Shown one piece after another: positions 59,899 through 64,000 of a stretch of DNA of 64,000 bases. The DNA comes from Hofstenia miamia. Its lineage: Eukaryota; Xenacoelomorpha; Acoela. The stretch covers positions 1,339,465 to 1,403,464 of the forward strand of contig SCFE01000028.1 of the NCBI GenBank assembly GCA_004352715.1, read 5' to 3'. Within the stretch, counting starts at the first letter, position 1, and every line of letters begins with the position of its first letter. The position numbers and the translations under genes were made by a program. The notes under the pieces are model-generated. The model was not told where the DNA came from. It did no database searches and saw only the letters and a program-made list of their open reading frames with translations.

Positions 59899-62800
59899 CA
59901 TTATCAATCAAATAGAATTTGGTAGCTTACGACTTTTTTATTCGCATAAGATTTCAATCGAATATTATCTGAATAACATCATAACATATAAACGCGAATA
60001 TAATCAAACAATAAGCAAGAATTATAGTTTGAAGCTAGTGCAAGGTTGTGCAATATAGCATAATCGTAATTACTAACTATATAACCAGTTTTATAAAAAC
60101 TTAATTAAGATAATGGTAATTAATTCTACTGGCTTTAGAACCAGAATGTCACTGTTGTATATAAAAAACTCCAATTTTATTAGAGTGCTACTGGAGCTAA
60201 ATAAAAGAAATCCGTAAGCGAGAACTACATTTTGAAATTCATTTTTAGAACTAATAGCAGTCAATTTGGTGAGATACAGTTAATAGCATGACAAAAATGA
60301 CGATTAAAAATTTACATATATAAATGTCACTGAAGTTTTTAGGGCCACCATTAGCCATAAAAGACCAATTTCTTAAAGGATTCAATGTGACCAACACGCT
60401 AGCTATTGCATTTACAAATGTTGATAATAAAATTCCTGTAGTGAAATTTTGTTTTTACAACTTGCGTCCCAATCACGTATTGAGTATTTATTTTGAATCA
60501 AGAAATAATTCAACTACTCAATTGAGAAGTTGGATTATTATTTCATTTTCTTATAATATGTCGTGAACTTGGCGATGGGTGCATTTCGAATTTTGTCTGA
60601 AGATAAAAAGGTTCCTTTGATAGAATAACTCTTGAAATTTTCAATGTCTTTGTCAAAAGAACAAAAGTTGTCAACGCTTAAAGAAACCGCAGTGTGGGTA
60701 TTCTCATTAAATTGTCATGATTTTCTACAAGTTTAAATTTAAAAAGGTGACGAAAACTTTTAGTTTTGCTTGATGTATTGTGTTTTCTGTTTTGATATCA
60801 TGTTGAGTAACAAATTTCAATGCGAATAATTGCGTTAATTTATTAGAAAATGTTGCTGCAATTTTGATAGTTTTTTGCAAAAACATACCTAATGGTGCGG
60901 TTTACGGTGGGGTGTCAAAAATAACTGTATCCCCTTTCAGTCTTACAATTTTGATTATTAAGGAAAAGAATAAAATACAGTTAGTAAAATTTTAATAATG
61001 AATTATAAGAGTGTATTTTATAGTACTTTAACGGTTTCTGTAGGGCTTCGTCACGTTATTAGAAAGTTAATTTGCCCTAAGAAAATGCTGCCTACGCTCC
61101 TGGTGGAGATTGTGTGTGCCTAAGCATTTAATCATTGATCAAATGCAGATTTTTGATTGGTAGAGTATTATTTCATAATCTGAGAAGGACATATTTATCA
61201 ATAACATGATGCTACAAGAAAACGGTTACAAAAATCAATGTTTTGCGGATTTTATCGAGATTTGGAGAAATTTGCCGGTCTAAGTCAAGTAATAAATTCC
61301 TTTAGTGACACTTGTGATGTGTGAATGCTATAAATTTATGAAATGTAGACCTCAATATCATGTCGTTCTTCCATAACTAAATCCTTAATATTTTAATTAA
61401 TTGAATAGCATTATTCGTGAAATAGATCTAAATTTCTCTTTTGAATTTTTAAGACATTGATGTAATATCATTTCTAGGGGGATCTATTTTGACAAAAGAA
61501 CTTAATATTTTGACCATAAAATTACCCAAAAAACAGAAATTTTAAGCTAATATTGACCAAATAATGAAATTTCAACAACTTTAAAATAAGTAGGTATTAC
61601 TTAAAATGTGGCTTATCTATACTGCTTCCATGTGAAAAATAAGGGTTTCAGTATAAAATTAGAATCAATTCAAAAATAGCATTAAAATATTCGAACATTT
61701 GAAGCTTAACTGTAATTCTTGGAATGCAATCGTGACTTTCCTTTTACTATTTTTATCTGAATTCAAATGTCAATAAAAATCTTCACACTAAATACTGAAA
61801 GTTACTTATTAACTTGTTGATTTTAACTTTATTTCGACCTTAAAATGAAATTTTGACTTAACCTAATATTTTTAAATTTTTTAACCGTACGACCATACTA
61901 AGTATTGGAAGGATTCGCGTTTTTCATGTCCAAACAAACTTTGTAATATGTTTTTGGTCAAAACATCTAGAGCACTTCTGATATTTACAAAAAATGAAAA
62001 AACCACTGATGGTGCTGGAATGTCATGAATTTTTAAGAACTCAGGATGAATATAACAGAATAAGTTTGAAATAGAGTGGAGAGTGCAGATTTCATCCCTG
62101 CATAGAATAACAATTATTTAGTTGAAAGATTTTGGAAATTTAATTTTTGAATTTAATAATAAAACGCGATGAAGCATTTACTAACGTGTAGTCAATAAGG
62201 AAAATATTTTTAACGTTGGTATTCGCTTCCTACTTTTAATTCAGAGCTTAAACTTTCGGTCGACGTTGCCAATCAAACTGGTTTTGCGATAAATCACTAC
62301 CACTCTAAATGTATTATTAAGATATTATTTCTTCTAAGTAAATTAATTATTTCTTGCATTAGTTGCAAATTTTGAGTAGAAGCTTTTAATAGATACCATT
62401 GATTTCAATTCAAACCATATCTTTAAATAAAAGTCAACTACATCTAATTTGAAAAATCTAACGGTCTAGCAGCTAATGCTCCTACCCTATTTATTACTAC
62501 TTAATCCTATTTAAAATTCTCATCCGAGTGATTATATTAATGTTACAATAAGCACTTTCTTTATGTTATCTCAAACTTTAAGGCTTGGCTTCCATTTAAA
62601 AGGATAAACTGTTTTTTGACATTTACATACAATTTTCGCTAAGCAAATTTAAAAATGATGATTCATGATAATTTATATTGAGGAACATTCTTTAATGCAA
62701 TGTTGAAGATTTCTATTAAAGCGTATTGCTGTCGCTGAAGTAGTTGAAATTCTCTCCATACCTAACGTTCATGTATATATGTAAGGTTGATTGCCCATAG

Positions 62801-63133
62801 AAACAAAGGGGAAGTTTAACTGTTTCTGAATAAGTGCAAAGATCTCCCAAATCCATTAAGGTATGCCGTACGCAAAGTCGAAGTCACGTGGCCGAAGGCC
62901 TTTTCAGATTGGGCATAGCATTAATATTTCTTGAGGAATATTATAATAATGCATTTTCCAAATTCCTGTTCTAGCTGTTTAAGGTTTGAAATTAACCTGT
63001 CACTTTCTTAATTCTAAGCTTGAAAATTTGTCGCTTAGATTTAGTGCTTCGAGAATATATATTCACTTAACCGACAAAACCTAGTTTTAATTTCAAGAAA
63101 CTTATCAAAGTTTTAAAGTAAATTTGGGCAGCC

Positions 63134-63137
<4 letters not shown>
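59899..63137. other. no gene seen
   Basis: AT-rich sequence. A transposon-end-like CAGGAGCGTAGGCAGC occurs on the minus strand at about 61088-61103. The open frame 60324-60566 (plus, 80 codons) has no domain I recognise. Confidence 0.5.

Positions 63138-63169
<32 letters not shown>
63138..63169. repeat. (TA)n microsatellite
   Basis: Uninterrupted TA dinucleotides, next to the broken gene on its right. Confidence 0.95.
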
Positions 63170-63173
<4 letters not shown>

Positions 63174-63239
63174 TGGGGCTATGACAAAAATTAATTTTCA
63201 ACGAAACATGCCCTAATTGATGAACTTTTATATTATATA

Positions 63240-63960
63240 GAAAATATAAAGCATTTCTAAAAATTTGGTATTGTGGCTTTGGAATCTCTTCACTCACAAC
63301 ATAGTCTTGCAGCTCCTCGACAACACCATTTAGACCATCATCAGTTCACCTTCTCGAACAATTCTCCGCCAAACACCTGATTGGAAAGTCACAGGGACAG
63401 CGAGTGCTTCTGCCGATAATGTATTTAAAACGTTATGGGCACTGTTAGTGGATAAGTTTTTCTTCCGAACAAGTAAACTGGCCGCTGTAGTACTACTCCT
63501 TGGACCCTTGAAATCAGAAGGTGATGATGAAGATGAACTTTTGTCAGTTTCACTACTATCAGAATCATCAGATTAAATATCTGTCTGTTCAAAAGTTATT
63601 TTTGTTTGTTTTTGGATTGTTTTTATCAATGCAGGCTTTTTAGTGGTGTAATCAAGTCTCCCACAATTTTCAACTTACCTTTGATAAAGCTGCTTGTCTT
63701 TTGAACGCAACCATTCACCAGAAATTTTGGTTAGAATAAAGTTATGTTGAAGTTAGTCTTCAAATTCTTCATCGTGTCTTCTTTTGTGTCTTCCCAGTTC
63801 TCAACAAGACTGTTGATTCGTGCACGAATGAGACTTGCTGAGCAGCATGGAAAGTCAAATTTTTTCCGGAGCTGTTGAACATGTTTTATAATGATACTCG
63901 TTCTTTCTGATCTTGACTTTACGCTCTCACCAAGATACTTAAAATGTCTCAGTATATCTC
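63240..63960 (-). pseudogene. broken spliced gene of unknown family
   Basis: Three coding-like pieces on the minus strand. Piece 1 (about 63730-63957) is open for about 75 codons: ILRHFKYLGESVKSRSERTS, KHVQQLRKKFDFPCCSASLI, ARINSLVENWED. After a one-base shift it continues KISGEWLRSKDKQLYQ to a donor GTAAGT. About 95 bases on, after an AACAG acceptor, piece 2 has a short RQIFN, another shift, then DDSDSSETDKSSSSSSPSD, RKKNLSTNSAHNVLN and VTFQSGVWRRIVREGE. A further shift leads to piece 3, DGLNGVVEELQDYV before a GTGAGT. An in-frame stop also precedes piece 1. The kept intron means it was not retrocopied. It is a decayed gene or a gene with assembly indels; it may extend beyond 64000. Confidence 0.5.
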
Positions 63961-64000
63961 AATTTTGGGGCACTTTTATGAATGCAGCCAGGTTGTCAAC

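Noticed and set aside
60324-60566. 80-codon plus-strand frame
   Set aside because: No recognisable domain, no signal sequence and no supporting context.
1-64000. Search for CRISPR arrays, prokaryotic operons, rRNA and tRNA genes
   Set aside because: The only regular array has no spacers (97-bp satellite). tRNA-like boxes at 10691 and about 51950 do not fold as tRNAs. No rRNA beyond a 12-base 5S-like word.

Overview
Kind of DNA. This is a strongly AT-rich, intron-rich animal (metazoan) genomic scaffold, not microbial. It carries spliced exons with GT-AG borders, long (TA)n runs, several decayed transposable elements and assembly gaps. The clearest gene is a hyperpolarization-activated cyclic-nucleotide-gated (HCN/Ih) channel on the minus strand. 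A non-vertebrate animal is likely. The mix of 8-15 kb introns with introns of 45 and 67 bp would suit a tunicate-like genome, but the species cannot be fixed from this window.

Layout. 1-2358: sequence 3' of the HCN stop. 2359-42063 (minus): the HCN gene in eight recognisable exons: N-terminus plus HCN domain (41501-42063), S1-S2 (33025-33223), S3-S4 (21474-21711), S5 and turret (6484-6633), pore and S6 (3994-4212), C-linker (3122-3268), cyclic-nucleotide-binding domain (2833-3076), and C-helix plus tail (2359-2765). Phases agree at every junction except S4/S5, where 3n+2 coding bases are missing, so a microexon or a non-canonical splice site is predicted. Together the exons would encode roughly 720-725 residues.

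The HCN introns hold mobile DNA. There is a dead Tc1-type transposase (DD34E spacing, second Asp changed) at about 4955-5492. A broken non-LTR retrotransposon lies at 10691-13416, with a Myb-like domain, reverse transcriptase and restriction-like endonuclease. It sits between TAA repeats and has a tRNA-like A/B-box head. A 97-bp satellite repeats about 25 times without visible variation (21974-24421). Two good hAT-like non-autonomous elements have intact 8-bp target duplications (29362-30467, 32379-32826), and a third is possible at 25345-25759.

42064-47787 is intergenic or 5' sequence with a 1000-N gap. At 47788-47987 (plus) a GC-richer coding exon probably belongs to a neighbouring gene that diverges from HCN. 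48000-63200 is mostly non-coding, with a 1.3-kb element bearing perfect 61-bp inverted termini (50805-52111) and a truncated second copy (55688-56648). 63240-63960 (minus) contains remnants of a spliced, frameshifted gene.

Assembly quality matters. Five of the eight single-N or 10-N joins are flanked by near-identical direct duplications, and a sixth pair of joins brackets a duplicated piece that includes part of an HCN exon. These look like unmerged alleles or gap-filling artefacts, not biology. I found no convincing undescribed molecular system. The items most worth a second look are the S4/S5 splice gap, the tRNA-like head on the retrotransposon, the invariant satellite and the unknown plus-strand exon.
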